Below, in pieces: positions 7,571 through 15,088 of a stretch of DNA of 26,423 nucleotides. Where the stretch lies: the IMG/VR virus record IMGVR_UViG_3300042291_000997, positions 1 through 26,423 of that record. One strand, written 5' to 3'. Position 1 is the stretch's first letter, and the number at the start of each line of letters is the position of its first letter. Position numbers and translations under genes: made by a program. This stretch comes from a virus. The notes beneath the pieces were generated by a model, which was given only the letters and a program-made list of their open reading frames with translations, did no database searches and was not told the DNA's origin.

Positions 7571-9463
7571 ATGGCAGAAAACACAAATGATGCAGGACTA
7601 TTTAGTAGACTAAGACGTCTATTTAGTACTGACGTCGTAATCCGTAATGTAGGTGGCAATCAATTAAAAGTAACTGACGTAGACCGTATTCAAGGATACG
7701 GAAATATTAAGACCAACGCATTAATCGATAGATTTACCAAACTTCATAGATATGGGGCTAATATGCCATATAACCCAACTATGAATTACCAAACACTACG
7801 TATCCAGTTATATACTGACTACGAAGCAATGGATACTGAATCAATTATAGCATCTGCTTTGGATATTATTGCAGATGAATCGACATTAAAAAACGAGCAA
7901 GGCGAGATAATCCAGATTAGAAGTTCAGATGAAAACGTTCAACGTATTCTATATAATTTGTTTTACGATATTTTAAACGTAGAATTTAACTTATGGGTAT
8001 GGATACGTAATATGAGTAAATATGGTGATTTCTATTTACATTTAGAAATTGCTGAAAAATTCGGTGTATATAATGTGGCACCTATGTCTGTTTATGACAT
8101 GGTACGTGAAGAAGGAGTAGATCCTGAAAATCCATCGTATGTTTGTTTTAAAATAGATCCAATGGTTATTGCCGCTGGTGGTATTAATAGCCGTCTTAAA
8201 GATAGAGATGGTAAAATTAAATTTGAAAACTACGAAATTGCCCATTTCCGCTTATTAACAGATGCTAATTACCTACCTTATGGTAGATCATATATTGAAC
8301 CAGCACGTAAAACGTATAAACAATACGTGCTAATGAAAGATGCGATGTTATTACATCGTATCACACGTGCCCCAGAAAAACGTATATTCTACGTTGACGT
8401 TGGTAATATGCCTTCAGCTGAAGTTGATGGATACATGGAGAGATTAAAGCAGAAAATGCAGAAAACTCCATATATTGACCAACAAACAGGTGAATATAAT
8501 CTAAAATATAACATGATGAATGTTATGGAGGATTTCTATATACCTCAACGTGGACCTAATTCAAATACTAAAATTGATACCCTTAAAGGTTTAGAGTACA
8601 ATGCTATAGATGACGTAAATTTCTTACGTGATGAAATGTTAGCAGCACTTAAGGTACCTAAAGCGTTCTTTGGATTTGAAAAAGATTTAACAGGTAAAGC
8701 TACATTAGCAGCTGAAGACATTAGATTTGCTCGTACAGTAGAACGTATCCAACGTATTGTATTATCTGAATTATATAAAATTGCATTAGTACATTTATAT
8801 GTTCAGGGATTTGATGGTGAAGCATTATCTAATTTTGAATTATCATTAACTACTCCGTCTGTTATTTATGAACAGGAAAAAGTAGCATTATGGAAGGAAA
8901 AAGTTGGATTAGCTAAAGATCTAATGGATACTAATCTAGTATCATCTGATTGGATTTACGATAATATATTCCAATTCTCAGAAGATCAATATGATGAATT
9001 ACGTGACTTAGTAATAGAAGATAAAAAACGTACATTCCGTTTAGGCCAAATCGAAAACGAAGGTAACGACCCAGCTAAATCAGGTAAATCATATGGTACA
9101 CCACATGACTTGGCAGCATTGTATGGTAAGGGTAGAACAGGAATGGAAGCACAAACTTCTGTACCTCCGGGATACAATGAAAAAGAACCAATTGGTCGTC
9201 CTAAAGAAAAATCATCTATTGTTGGTACACAACGTGACCCATTAGGTAAAGATAGATTAGGTAAAAAAGAAAACGGTACGCTATATACTGCTAATAAATC
9301 TGAGGAATCAGGTACACCAAAAGGTGGATCACCATTAGCACTAGCAGAATTAAATAAAAATAAAGCCTTATTTGAGTCGTTAAGCTCATTAAGGAAAGAA
9401 ATTATATTTGAATCTACGCCAGAATCCGATTTATTATCTGAAGAAAACATTAAGAACATATAA
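7571..9463 (+). CDS. gp20: Portal protein (gp20-like)
   Basis: Forms the dodecameric ring at one capsid vertex through which DNA enters and leaves and on which head assembly starts. The central region is clearly T4 gp20-like: RAPEKRIFYVDVGNMPS, the following helix, YNMMNVMEDFYIPQR, then the IDTLKG loop and a long helix starting near FLRDEMLAALKVPKAFFGF. At 630 residues it is longer than T4 gp20 (524). The extra length is mostly a C-terminal tail after about residue 510 that is rich in Gly, Pro, Lys and Ser and likely disordered. The tail ends in a helical, Leu/Glu-rich segment (ESLSSLRKEIIFES). The start is the first ATG after the promoter-like box. Confidence 0.95.
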   Translation: MAENTNDAGLFSRLRRLFSTDVVIRNVGGNQLKVTDVDRIQGYGNIKTNALIDRFTKLHRYGANMPYNPTMNYQTLRIQLYTDYEAMDTESIIASALDIIADESTLKNEQGEIIQIRSSDENVQRILYNLFYDILNVEFNLWVWIRNMSKYGDFYLHLEIAEKFGVYNVAPMSVYDMVREEGVDPENPSYVCFKIDPMVIAAGGINSRLKDRDGKIKFENYEIAHFRLLTDANYLPYGRSYIEPARKTYKQYVLMKDAMLLHRITRAPEKRIFYVDVGNMPSAEVDGYMERLKQKMQKTPYIDQQTGEYNLKYNMMNVMEDFYIPQRGPNSNTKIDTLKGLEYNAIDDVNFLRDEMLAALKVPKAFFGFEKDLTGKATLAAEDIRFARTVERIQRIVLSELYKIALVHLYVQGFDGEALSNFELSLTTPSVIYEQEKVALWKEKVGLAKDLMDTNLVSSDWIYDNIFQFSEDQYDELRDLVIEDKKRTFRLGQIENEGNDPAKSGKSYGTPHDLAALYGKGRTGMEAQTSVPPGYNEKEPIGRPKEKSSIVGTQRDPLGKDRLGKKENGTLYTANKSEESGTPKGGSPLALAELNKNKALFESLSSLRKEIIFESTPESDLLSEENIKNI

Positions 9464-9470
9464 CTAGTAC

Positions 9471-9479
9471 ATATTTATA
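9471..9479 (+). promoter_or_regulatory. ATATTTATA late-promoter-like box
   Basis: Copy 6, in the short gap between the portal stop and the next ATG (9504), which it precedes by 24 bases. Confidence 0.6.
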
Positions 9480-9503
9480 GGTAGTGCACATCCTTTACCA
9501 ATT

Positions 9504-10358
9504 ATGAGTAAAATAACCCACAGTAAATACAAAAATACGGGCATATTATTCGAACTATTAGTTCGCCAAATTGCTAGCGATACGGTGTCTGGCAAAGATT
9601 CAGCAGCTATTGATTTAGTTAAAAAATATTTTTCTAAAACTGAATTAAATAAAGAATATAAAACATACCAAACGTTAATAAACACTAAGTTGTTGACTGA
9701 AGGTAAAGCAGAATCATTGATTAACGCGACATTAGAAATGTCATCGCGTTTAAACAGAACGGCGTTAAAGCGAGAAAAATATAACCTTATCAAAGAAATT
9801 CGTACACATTACAACATAGAAGAATTCTTTAAATCTAAAATCAACCATTATACACAGTACGCTGCGATATATAATTTGATTGAAGCTAACAATTCATTAG
9901 AATTTATTAATCCTAATCAAATAGTTGATAATAAAATCACATTATTAGAACACATTACTCGTAATGAAATTAATAAAGAAGAAGTAGCAGATCGTTTGAT
10001 GGAAGAATATTCAGATATGGATAAAGGTACTCGTTTATTAGCATATCGTGTATTGTTAGAAAGATTCAATTCTAAATATTCAAATTTAGATAGTAAACAA
10101 AAATCAGTATTAAAAGAATACATCAACAATATTTCAAATACTGTTAAATTAAGAGAATTTGTAAACGAACAATTCGATTTCTTACGTACTAGTTTAACTG
10201 AACTAAATACATCTGTAACAGATAAAACAATCCAAATCAAAATTAACGAAGTAATCAATTTAATCCAGCCTTTAGGTAAAAACCAAAATGTAAAGGATGA
10301 AAACATTATTTCATTATTACAATATCATCAACTAGTAAACGAATTAAAAAATGGATAA
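9504..10358 (+). CDS. Conserved-looking hypothetical protein downstream of portal
   Basis: A 284-residue, almost entirely helical protein without signal or membrane segments. The N-terminus (KYKNTGILFELLVRQI) looks like the conserved start of a protein found beside the portal in distant T4-like phages. That is recollection, not a computed match. In T4 the portal-protease interval holds the prohead core genes 67 and 68, so a core or assembly role is possible. Its last 8 bases overlap the start of the next gene, suggesting coupled translation. Confidence 0.65.
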   Translation: MSKITHSKYKNTGILFELLVRQIASDTVSGKDSAAIDLVKKYFSKTELNKEYKTYQTLINTKLLTEGKAESLINATLEMSSRLNRTALKREKYNLIKEIRTHYNIEEFFKSKINHYTQYAAIYNLIEANNSLEFINPNQIVDNKITLLEHITRNEINKEEVADRLMEEYSDMDKGTRLLAYRVLLERFNSKYSNLDSKQKSVLKEYINNISNTVKLREFVNEQFDFLRTSLTELNTSVTDKTIQIKINEVINLIQPLGKNQNVKDENIISLLQYHQLVNELKNG

Positions 10359-11226
10359 TATAAAAAAATACGTTACAAAAATTATTCGTGAAGCTATGAG
10401 TGCTGATAGTCCTATAAAGGAAGTTAGTAGCTATAAAGGTATTGATGGATATTTTGATACCGCTCTTCAGTGGATTTGGTTATTTGGTGGTAAAGAATTA
10501 CTAAAAAATAAACTAGAAATCTATAGCCCCTCTAATGAATTTAGAACATTCAAAAAAGCTATGGAAACTGGTAAAATTACCATTCAAGATTTAGATAAAG
10601 TTACAAAAGGAGAACACGGACAAGTAGATAATATAGCTTTTTCACAAACAGCAGTTTGGAAACAAGATTTAAAACCATATTTAGATAATTATAACCAAGA
10701 AAAATTTAATAATTTAAATATTGATTTAGAAGAAGAATCAGCTACAGGCGCTATTGGCGTTGGTGCTGGTCCAATCAATACTCCATATGCATTTGCTAAA
10801 AAAGGACAAAAAACTAATAAAGCAACAGCAACAGCTATGAAACAAGGATTTAAAAAAGCACCTGGTATGCCTAAAAATTCTAAAATGTTTGATTATAAAG
10901 AAATGTGGCCAGGTAAAAAATCATCTATGAACGAATCATTAGTAGACATTATTAAGGAAGAATTACTTAATGAAGTAACATATAGCAAATTTAAAAATGA
11001 TGTTAAGTTACGTACTAAAAACGAACAACTTCATAAAGCTATTAAAGAAGTAAAACGCAAATTAGCTGAAATTGATCTTATTGTTGAATACACATCACGT
11101 ATGAAACAAGAGCTAAGTGAAGGCGAAGAAGGAATTAAATACTGGAAGAATACCCAAAAGAATATGGCAACTATTTCAGAAATGGTAACTAATTTAAACG
11201 ATAAAATTAAATCTTTACAAGAATAA
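10351..11226 (+). CDS. Putative prohead internal protein with N-terminal and internal IIxE tags
   Basis: A 291-residue protein of unknown function. The N-terminus contains KIIREAM (10-16) and IKE at 22-24, resembling the LR/IREAI leaders of the genes at 588 and 3735. A second similar element, SLVDIIKEELLNE, lies at residues 196-208, directly after M193 and a probable linker. Between them is a Gly/Ala/Lys-rich stretch with GAGPINTPYAFAKK (about 136-150), a motif I associate with internal proteins of distant T4-like phages. The C-terminal 80 residues are a charged coiled coil. Two tag-like elements in one chain suggest processing into two pieces. The stop overlaps the next ATG (TAATG). Confidence 0.6.
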   Translation: MDNIKKYVTKIIREAMSADSPIKEVSSYKGIDGYFDTALQWIWLFGGKELLKNKLEIYSPSNEFRTFKKAMETGKITIQDLDKVTKGEHGQVDNIAFSQTAVWKQDLKPYLDNYNQEKFNNLNIDLEEESATGAIGVGAGPINTPYAFAKKGQKTNKATATAMKQGFKKAPGMPKNSKMFDYKEMWPGKKSSMNESLVDIIKEELLNEVTYSKFKNDVKLRTKNEQLHKAIKEVKRKLAEIDLIVEYTSRMKQELSEGEEGIKYWKNTQKNMATISEMVTNLNDKIKSLQE

Positions 11227-11357
11227 TGGCAAAAGTAAAAGTAGCTAAAGCATCTAGTGTTAAAATATCATTTGGTAAACGTAGAATAGGTAAAGCTAAG
11301 AAAAGAGCTAACAAACACACAAGTAATCAATCAAAATACAGAGGACAAGGCCGATGA
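11226..11357 (+). CDS. Tiny basic protein (43 aa) with YRGQGR C-terminus
   Basis: A 43-residue protein in a perfect overlap chain: its ATG overlaps the previous stop (TAATG) and its TGA overlaps the next ATG (ATGA). It has 15 Lys/Arg (10 Lys, 5 Arg), one His and no Asp or Glu. The sequence runs VKISFGKRR, then KAKKR, and ends KYRGQGR. The double overlap and strong composition argue it is real although too short for many gene finders. Such charge suggests binding to DNA or to an acidic scaffold inside the head. The location matches that of the small core gene 67 in T4, whose product is acidic, so it is not a simple homologue. Function is inferred. Confidence 0.75.
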   Translation: MAKVKVAKASSVKISFGKRRIGKAKKRANKHTSNQSKYRGQGR

Positions 11358-11740
11358 AACCAACATACACACCAGAAAAAATTGATGAGTTTGTAGCCAG
11401 CGCTAAAAAAGACGTGGAGGCTGCTAAAAGTTTGTTTACATTAGCATACGAAAAAATAATTGATATCAATATAGGTGATGCTGTTAACTCACCTGAATCG
11501 ATAAAAGCATTAGCAGATAAAGTTAAGCAAATTAAATCTTCTATTAAGAAAAAAACAGATACATATTATGATGCTATCAACATGTATGAAACTGGAGAAT
11601 ATCCGGATAATGTAAGTGAATTAGATAGAGTAAATGATACATTAGATGGTTTAGAAGATGATATGTCTAAATTATATTATGCTTTAGAGGAGATACTAAT
11701 GGCAGTTTCTGAATTAACAGGTCAATTTTATAACAAATAA
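11354..11740 (+). CDS. Small helical hypothetical protein (128 aa)
   Basis: A soluble acidic protein that looks all-helical with heptad-like spacing, likely a coiled coil or helical bundle. It has no motif I recognise. The ATG lies inside the stop codon of the basic 43-residue gene (ATGA), so the two are probably made together; the acidic partner could pair with the basic one. Just after it comes the box at 11748. Confidence 0.6.
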   Translation: MKPTYTPEKIDEFVASAKKDVEAAKSLFTLAYEKIIDINIGDAVNSPESIKALADKVKQIKSSIKKKTDTYYDAINMYETGEYPDNVSELDRVNDTLDGLEDDMSKLYYALEEILMAVSELTGQFYNK

Positions 11741-11747
11741 AAATATA

Positions 11748-11756
11748 ATATTTATA
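11748..11756 (+). promoter_or_regulatory. ATATTTATA late-promoter-like box, 3 bases before ATG
   Basis: Copy 7. ATATTTATACGC runs directly into the ATG at 11760, as at 5329 and 20163. Confidence 0.65.
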
Positions 11757-11759
11757 CGC

Positions 11760-13256
11760 ATGAAGAGTGTAAAACAACAATACATAGCCTTAAAAGAAGG
11801 TAATTTAAGCAAGTCGAATTTCATGAGAAATGTACGTACTGCATTACCTCATTTAGTAACTAACGTAACATCATTTGATGATACTGTTAAGATCCTTAGA
11901 AATAAAGGTATTTTAACTGAAGCTGATATTAAAGAAGGATACACATACAATACCACTGGTAAAGAAATGTATTCTCACTTTAAAGAAATTGATAATGTAA
12001 ATGGCCAAGAATTAATGACTGGTATTACATTCGAACACGAAGCAAATCCAGATAAAACCAAAGCTGAAATAGTTAAGATGGTTCTTAAAAATATAAAGAA
12101 AAATCCTAACTACTATACTGACTATAAATTAGCAGGTAAAGAAGCTAAGGCTGAATACATGTATAAGATCAAGCCAGGTTCAGACCAAATGAAGGATGTT
12201 AAAGGTAACGATTTAGTTGATAAAACTAATGGAATGACATCACCTAAAGGCATTGAAAAAGCTAAAGCATCATCTAATAAAGCCAATAAAGAAACTAATA
12301 AAATGGTTGCTGGTGTTAAAGAATTAACACATAAAGCAATACGTGCTAAAGGTGTTAAAGGTGTAATGGATATGACTGGTGGTAAAATGAAAAAACTTAC
12401 TTTACAAGAAAATTTAGATTTAGATGATATTGCTGATAAAATCTATGATGAATTACAACAAATGGGTTCATATGATTCTGTAGATAAAGCAACATTAATC
12501 AGACAATACGGATTATTAGGTAAGGATGCTAAACAAGTAGAATTTATCTTATTCCAAAAAGATGCGGATGATAGATATGGTGATAATGATGATAATTATG
12601 ATTATAGCAATGATTATGATGAAAATAGTGGAGATGGATACATTGACGACAATGATTCCGAATATGATACAGGTGTAGACGAAGGTAAAAAACATACATC
12701 TGTTGTAGAAAGATTAATGAAATTAATTCGTGAAGAATTATCTGGTGACGTAGAAATAAATGGAAAAAAAGTTGATATTAAATCAATTAAAGCCGAAAGT
12801 CCTTCTTATTCTGATTATTCTAATGCTGAATTTACATATGCTAAATTTGTAGATGGTAATGAATTAAATCCTGACGAATTAGAAAAATTAAAAACCCAAG
12901 TAGATATTGGTGATTATATTGAAAATGATTATACTGGAGATGATTTTCCAGATGATTTTCCAGATGACTTTCCAGATTATTTAGAGGAAATGACTACATT
13001 AGCAGGTGGTGATAACATGACTGATGTTGATGGATACATGATGGATACTTCAACTAATAATGAATTAGAAGAAGTCATAGCCAGTACTTTAAAAGTAGGA
13101 GAAAGATTTACTTTAGGAAGTAGTTTAGGTAAATTTGTAGCAGGTGATAAAGTAGTAGTAACATCTATTAAACCATTCGGAAACGATCTTATGATCGTAT
13201 TAACCAATGGCAAAGACACAGATGATTTTTACATAGATAGAAACGACGAATTATAA
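11760..13256 (+). CDS. Large internal-type protein with acidic middle and internal LIREEL tag
   Basis: A 498-residue protein of unknown function upstream of the protease. The N-terminus (SVKQQYIALKEGNLS) contains LKE/G, a possible protease site. Residues 20-60 read as a conserved-looking region (NFMRNVRTALPHLVTN ... ILRNKGILTEAD). Residues 265-310 are a highly acidic Asp/Tyr/Asn tract. A leader-like element, ERLMKLIREELSG, sits at 317-329 in mid-chain. Near residues 394-405 there are three exact DDFP repeats. The C-terminal 75 residues look like a small beta barrel (VGERFTLGSSLGKFVAGDKVVVTSIKP). The internal tag suggests two fused or cleavable modules. It is probably a prohead-core or virion protein, by position. 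Confidence 0.6.
   Translation: MKSVKQQYIALKEGNLSKSNFMRNVRTALPHLVTNVTSFDDTVKILRNKGILTEADIKEGYTYNTTGKEMYSHFKEIDNVNGQELMTGITFEHEANPDKTKAEIVKMVLKNIKKNPNYYTDYKLAGKEAKAEYMYKIKPGSDQMKDVKGNDLVDKTNGMTSPKGIEKAKASSNKANKETNKMVAGVKELTHKAIRAKGVKGVMDMTGGKMKKLTLQENLDLDDIADKIYDELQQMGSYDSVDKATLIRQYGLLGKDAKQVEFILFQKDADDRYGDNDDNYDYSNDYDENSGDGYIDDNDSEYDTGVDEGKKHTSVVERLMKLIREELSGDVEINGKKVDIKSIKAESPSYSDYSNAEFTYAKFVDGNELNPDELEKLKTQVDIGDYIENDYTGDDFPDDFPDDFPDYLEEMTTLAGGDNMTDVDGYMMDTSTNNELEEVIASTLKVGERFTLGSSLGKFVAGDKVVVTSIKPFGNDLMIVLTNGKDTDDFYIDRNDEL
12939..12974 (+). repeat. 3 x 12-bp tandem repeat encoding DDFP
   Basis: Units 12939-12950 and 12951-12962 are identical (GATGATTTTCCA); 12963-12974 differs by one silent base. 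Copy-number change would be in frame. Confidence 0.9.
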
Positions 13257-13258
13257 TT

Positions 13259-13873
13259 ATGGATAAGCAATTATTAGTTGATCATACCCCATTCCACATT
13301 GCTAAGCTTCAGCCAATAACTGAAGGTAAAGACAGTAATGATGGTAGAATGCGTGTAAAAGGTAAACTACAGGAAGCAGATACTAAAAACGGTAATAATC
13401 GTGTATATCCTTTAGAAACATTAAGAAAACAAGTCGATCAATATATTAAAGGCCCAGTTGCTTCTAAAACATCTACTGGTGAATTAGATCACCCTGAATC
13501 ATCTATTATTAACTTAAGTAACGTTTCACATTTGATCCATAAAATATGGTGGGAAGATAATAACGTTATGGGTGAATTAATTATATTAAATACACCTTCA
13601 GGTAAAATTGCACAAGAAATTATTATAGCTGGTATTCCATTAGGTATATCATCACGCGGTATGGGTAGTGTTAGACAAATTGGTGAAACAGTTGAAGTAC
13701 AAGACGATTTTGAATTACTTTGCTGGGATTTAGTATCGGTACCATCAACACCTAACGCTTATATGTCATTAGCTGAAAGCAAGCAATATAATTTTACAGA
13801 CAAATACGATAAAGTTAATGGTTTAATCACAGAAATCATATGTACTCAAACAGGAGTATGTGCTTTGTGCTAA
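13259..13873 (+). CDS. gp21: Prohead protease (gp21-like, serine peptidase family S78 type)
   Basis: Cuts scaffold, capsid and internal proteins during head maturation. It has 204 residues, close to T4 gp21 (212). It shows the two hallmark active-site segments of this fold: the histidine in GELDHPE (H78) and the serine in GISSRGMGSV (S131 or S132). FELLCWDLVSVPSTPNA follows, also typical of the family. The N-terminal stretch has PITEGK (ITE22/G23), a candidate self-cleavage site, and GLITEI near the C-terminus is another. The end is unusual for its three cysteines (ICTQTGVCALC). It lies just before the scaffold and capsid genes, as in T4. Confidence 0.92.
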   Translation: MDKQLLVDHTPFHIAKLQPITEGKDSNDGRMRVKGKLQEADTKNGNNRVYPLETLRKQVDQYIKGPVASKTSTGELDHPESSIINLSNVSHLIHKIWWEDNNVMGELIILNTPSGKIAQEIIIAGIPLGISSRGMGSVRQIGETVEVQDDFELLCWDLVSVPSTPNAYMSLAESKQYNFTDKYDKVNGLITEIICTQTGVCALC

Positions 13874-13909
13874 CAAATAAATAAACCTCAACATAATAAA
13901 AACATATAT

Positions 13910-13941
13910 GCGCTTCCCTTAAAAAGGAGGCGCTTTTTTTT
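13910..13941 (+). terminator. Rho-independent terminator after protease gene
   Basis: GCGCTTCC (13910-13917) pairs with GGAGGCGC (13926-13933), with one G-T pair, followed by eight T (13934-13941). It separates the protease from the scaffold-capsid unit. Confidence 0.85.
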
Positions 13942-13967
13942 CGCGGTTTTTCATATCTACGTATATG

Positions 13968-13976
13968 TATCTATAA
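13968..13976 (+). promoter_or_regulatory. Possible divergent late-promoter box upstream of scaffold gene
   Basis: The segment TATCTATAACCAC resembles the recurrent ATATTTATACAC with mismatches. It follows a terminator, where a promoter for the scaffold-capsid unit is needed, but the match is weak. Confidence 0.25.
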
Positions 13977-13983
13977 CCACAAT

Positions 13984-14048
13984 GTATCACCCTTCCCAAT
14001 TGTGATACGGTAATAAAAAATTCAATATTAAGATTCCTAATAATCTTA
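13984..14048 (+). promoter_or_regulatory. Two hairpins in the scaffold-capsid leader
   Basis: GTATCAC (13984-13990) and GTGATAC (14002-14008) form a 7-bp stem with an 11-base loop. TAAGATT (14029-14035) and AATCTTA (14042-14048) form a second 7-bp stem. Neither is followed by a T run, so they are not terminators. They lie just before an AAGGA sequence and the scaffold ATG, in the longest gene-free stretch of the window (13874-14078), and could be an mRNA stabiliser or translational control element. Confidence 0.45.
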
Positions 14049-14078
14049 TTTCCAAAACAAAATTTAAGGATAAAAAAA

Positions 14079-15065
14079 ATGTCAAACAAAAATTTATTTA
14101 AAGAGGCTATCGCTGACGCTAAAGCAGTTCGCGAAGCAGCGTTATTAAACGCAAAAAATGCCCTTGAAGAAGCTTTGACCCCAAGTATTCAAAACATGTT
14201 AGCTGCGAAGTTAAATGAAATGTCAGATGATTACGGAATGGAAGAAGAAATGATAGGTATGGACAGAGAAGAAGCACCAATGGAAGAAGATTTCGATCTA
14301 GCTTCTATCTTGGCTGAATTAGAACTTGAAGAAGAAACTGAATTAGCAGAAGCTAAGAAAGAAAAAACTAAAGACGAAGAAGGCGAAGAAGGTGAAGAAG
14401 AAGAAGGCGAAGAAGAAGAAAAAGGTGAAGAAGAAGGCGAAGAAGAAGTAGAAGTTAAAGATATGTCTATCGAAGATCTTAAAGCACTAATCAAAGACGT
14501 AGTGTCTCAAGAATTAGAAGCTGAACCAGCAGCAATGCCAGCTGGTGAAGAAGAAATGGATATGGATATGAACATGGGCGACATGGGTAACATGGAAGCT
14601 GATGAAGAAGAAATTAACTTAGAAGAACTATTAGCTGAATTAGATTCATTAGATGAAGAAGCAGAATTAGAAGAAGCTAAGAAAATGAAAAACAAAGATA
14701 AAGAAGCTAAGGAAGAATTAGAAGAAGCTATCAATGTTATCAAATCACTTCGTACTCAATTAAGCGAAACTAATTTATTAAATGCTAAATTACTTTACGT
14801 AAATAAAATCTTCAAAGCTAAAAACTTATCTGAAGCACAAAAATTAAACGTTATTGCTTCATTTGATAAAGCAACTACCGCTAAAGAAGCTAAAATGGTT
14901 TACGAGTCATTAAATACAACTTTAACTAACACTGTTAAAAGAACAGCTATTAAAGAGTCATTAGGATTCGCATCTAAAGCAACTGGTATTGCTCCAAAGA
15001 AACAAATCGTTGAGTCAAACGACGTAATTAGTCGTATGCAAAAATTAGCAAACATTATTAAGTAA
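14079..15065 (+). CDS. gp22: Prohead scaffolding core protein (gp22-like)
   Basis: The internal scaffold around which the capsid shell forms, later destroyed by the protease. It has 328 residues (T4 gp22 has 269). Assignment rests on position between protease and capsid genes, extreme acidity and coiled-coil character rather than a strong motif. The N-terminus (LFKEAIADAKAVREAALL) is helical and T4-gp22-like. Residues 75-200 are low-complexity Glu runs broken by Gly, with a Met/Asp-rich patch. The C-terminal 120 residues form a Lys/Leu/Ala helical domain ending VISRMQKLANIIK. Many (L/I)xE sites are present. AAGGA 12 bases before the ATG is one of the few Shine-Dalgarno-like sequences in the window, fitting high expression. 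Confidence 0.85.
   Translation: MSNKNLFKEAIADAKAVREAALLNAKNALEEALTPSIQNMLAAKLNEMSDDYGMEEEMIGMDREEAPMEEDFDLASILAELELEEETELAEAKKEKTKDEEGEEGEEEEGEEEEKGEEEGEEEVEVKDMSIEDLKALIKDVVSQELEAEPAAMPAGEEEMDMDMNMGDMGNMEADEEEINLEELLAELDSLDEEAELEEAKKMKNKDKEAKEELEEAINVIKSLRTQLSETNLLNAKLLYVNKIFKAKNLSEAQKLNVIASFDKATTAKEAKMVYESLNTTLTNTVKRTAIKESLGFASKATGIAPKKQIVESNDVISRMQKLANIIK
14377..14460 (+). repeat. GAA-rich low-complexity tract
   Basis: A run of GAA codons interrupted by GGC/GGT, encoding EEGEEE-like units in the scaffold. The opposite strand is open here only because of this composition. Confidence 0.8.
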
Positions 15066-15088
15066 TTTAAAACCCCAAAAAAATTAAA

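Noticed and set aside
8986-9459. 157-codon open frame on the minus strand opposite the portal C-terminus
   Set aside because: It lies wholly opposite a clear portal gene, is Ser/Leu/Pro-rich without motifs, and has no start context. It is a composition shadow.
14231-14743. Ser-rich minus-strand open frames opposite the scaffold gene
   Set aside because: GAA runs read as TTC/TCT on the other strand, giving poly-Ser frames without stops. No independent evidence.
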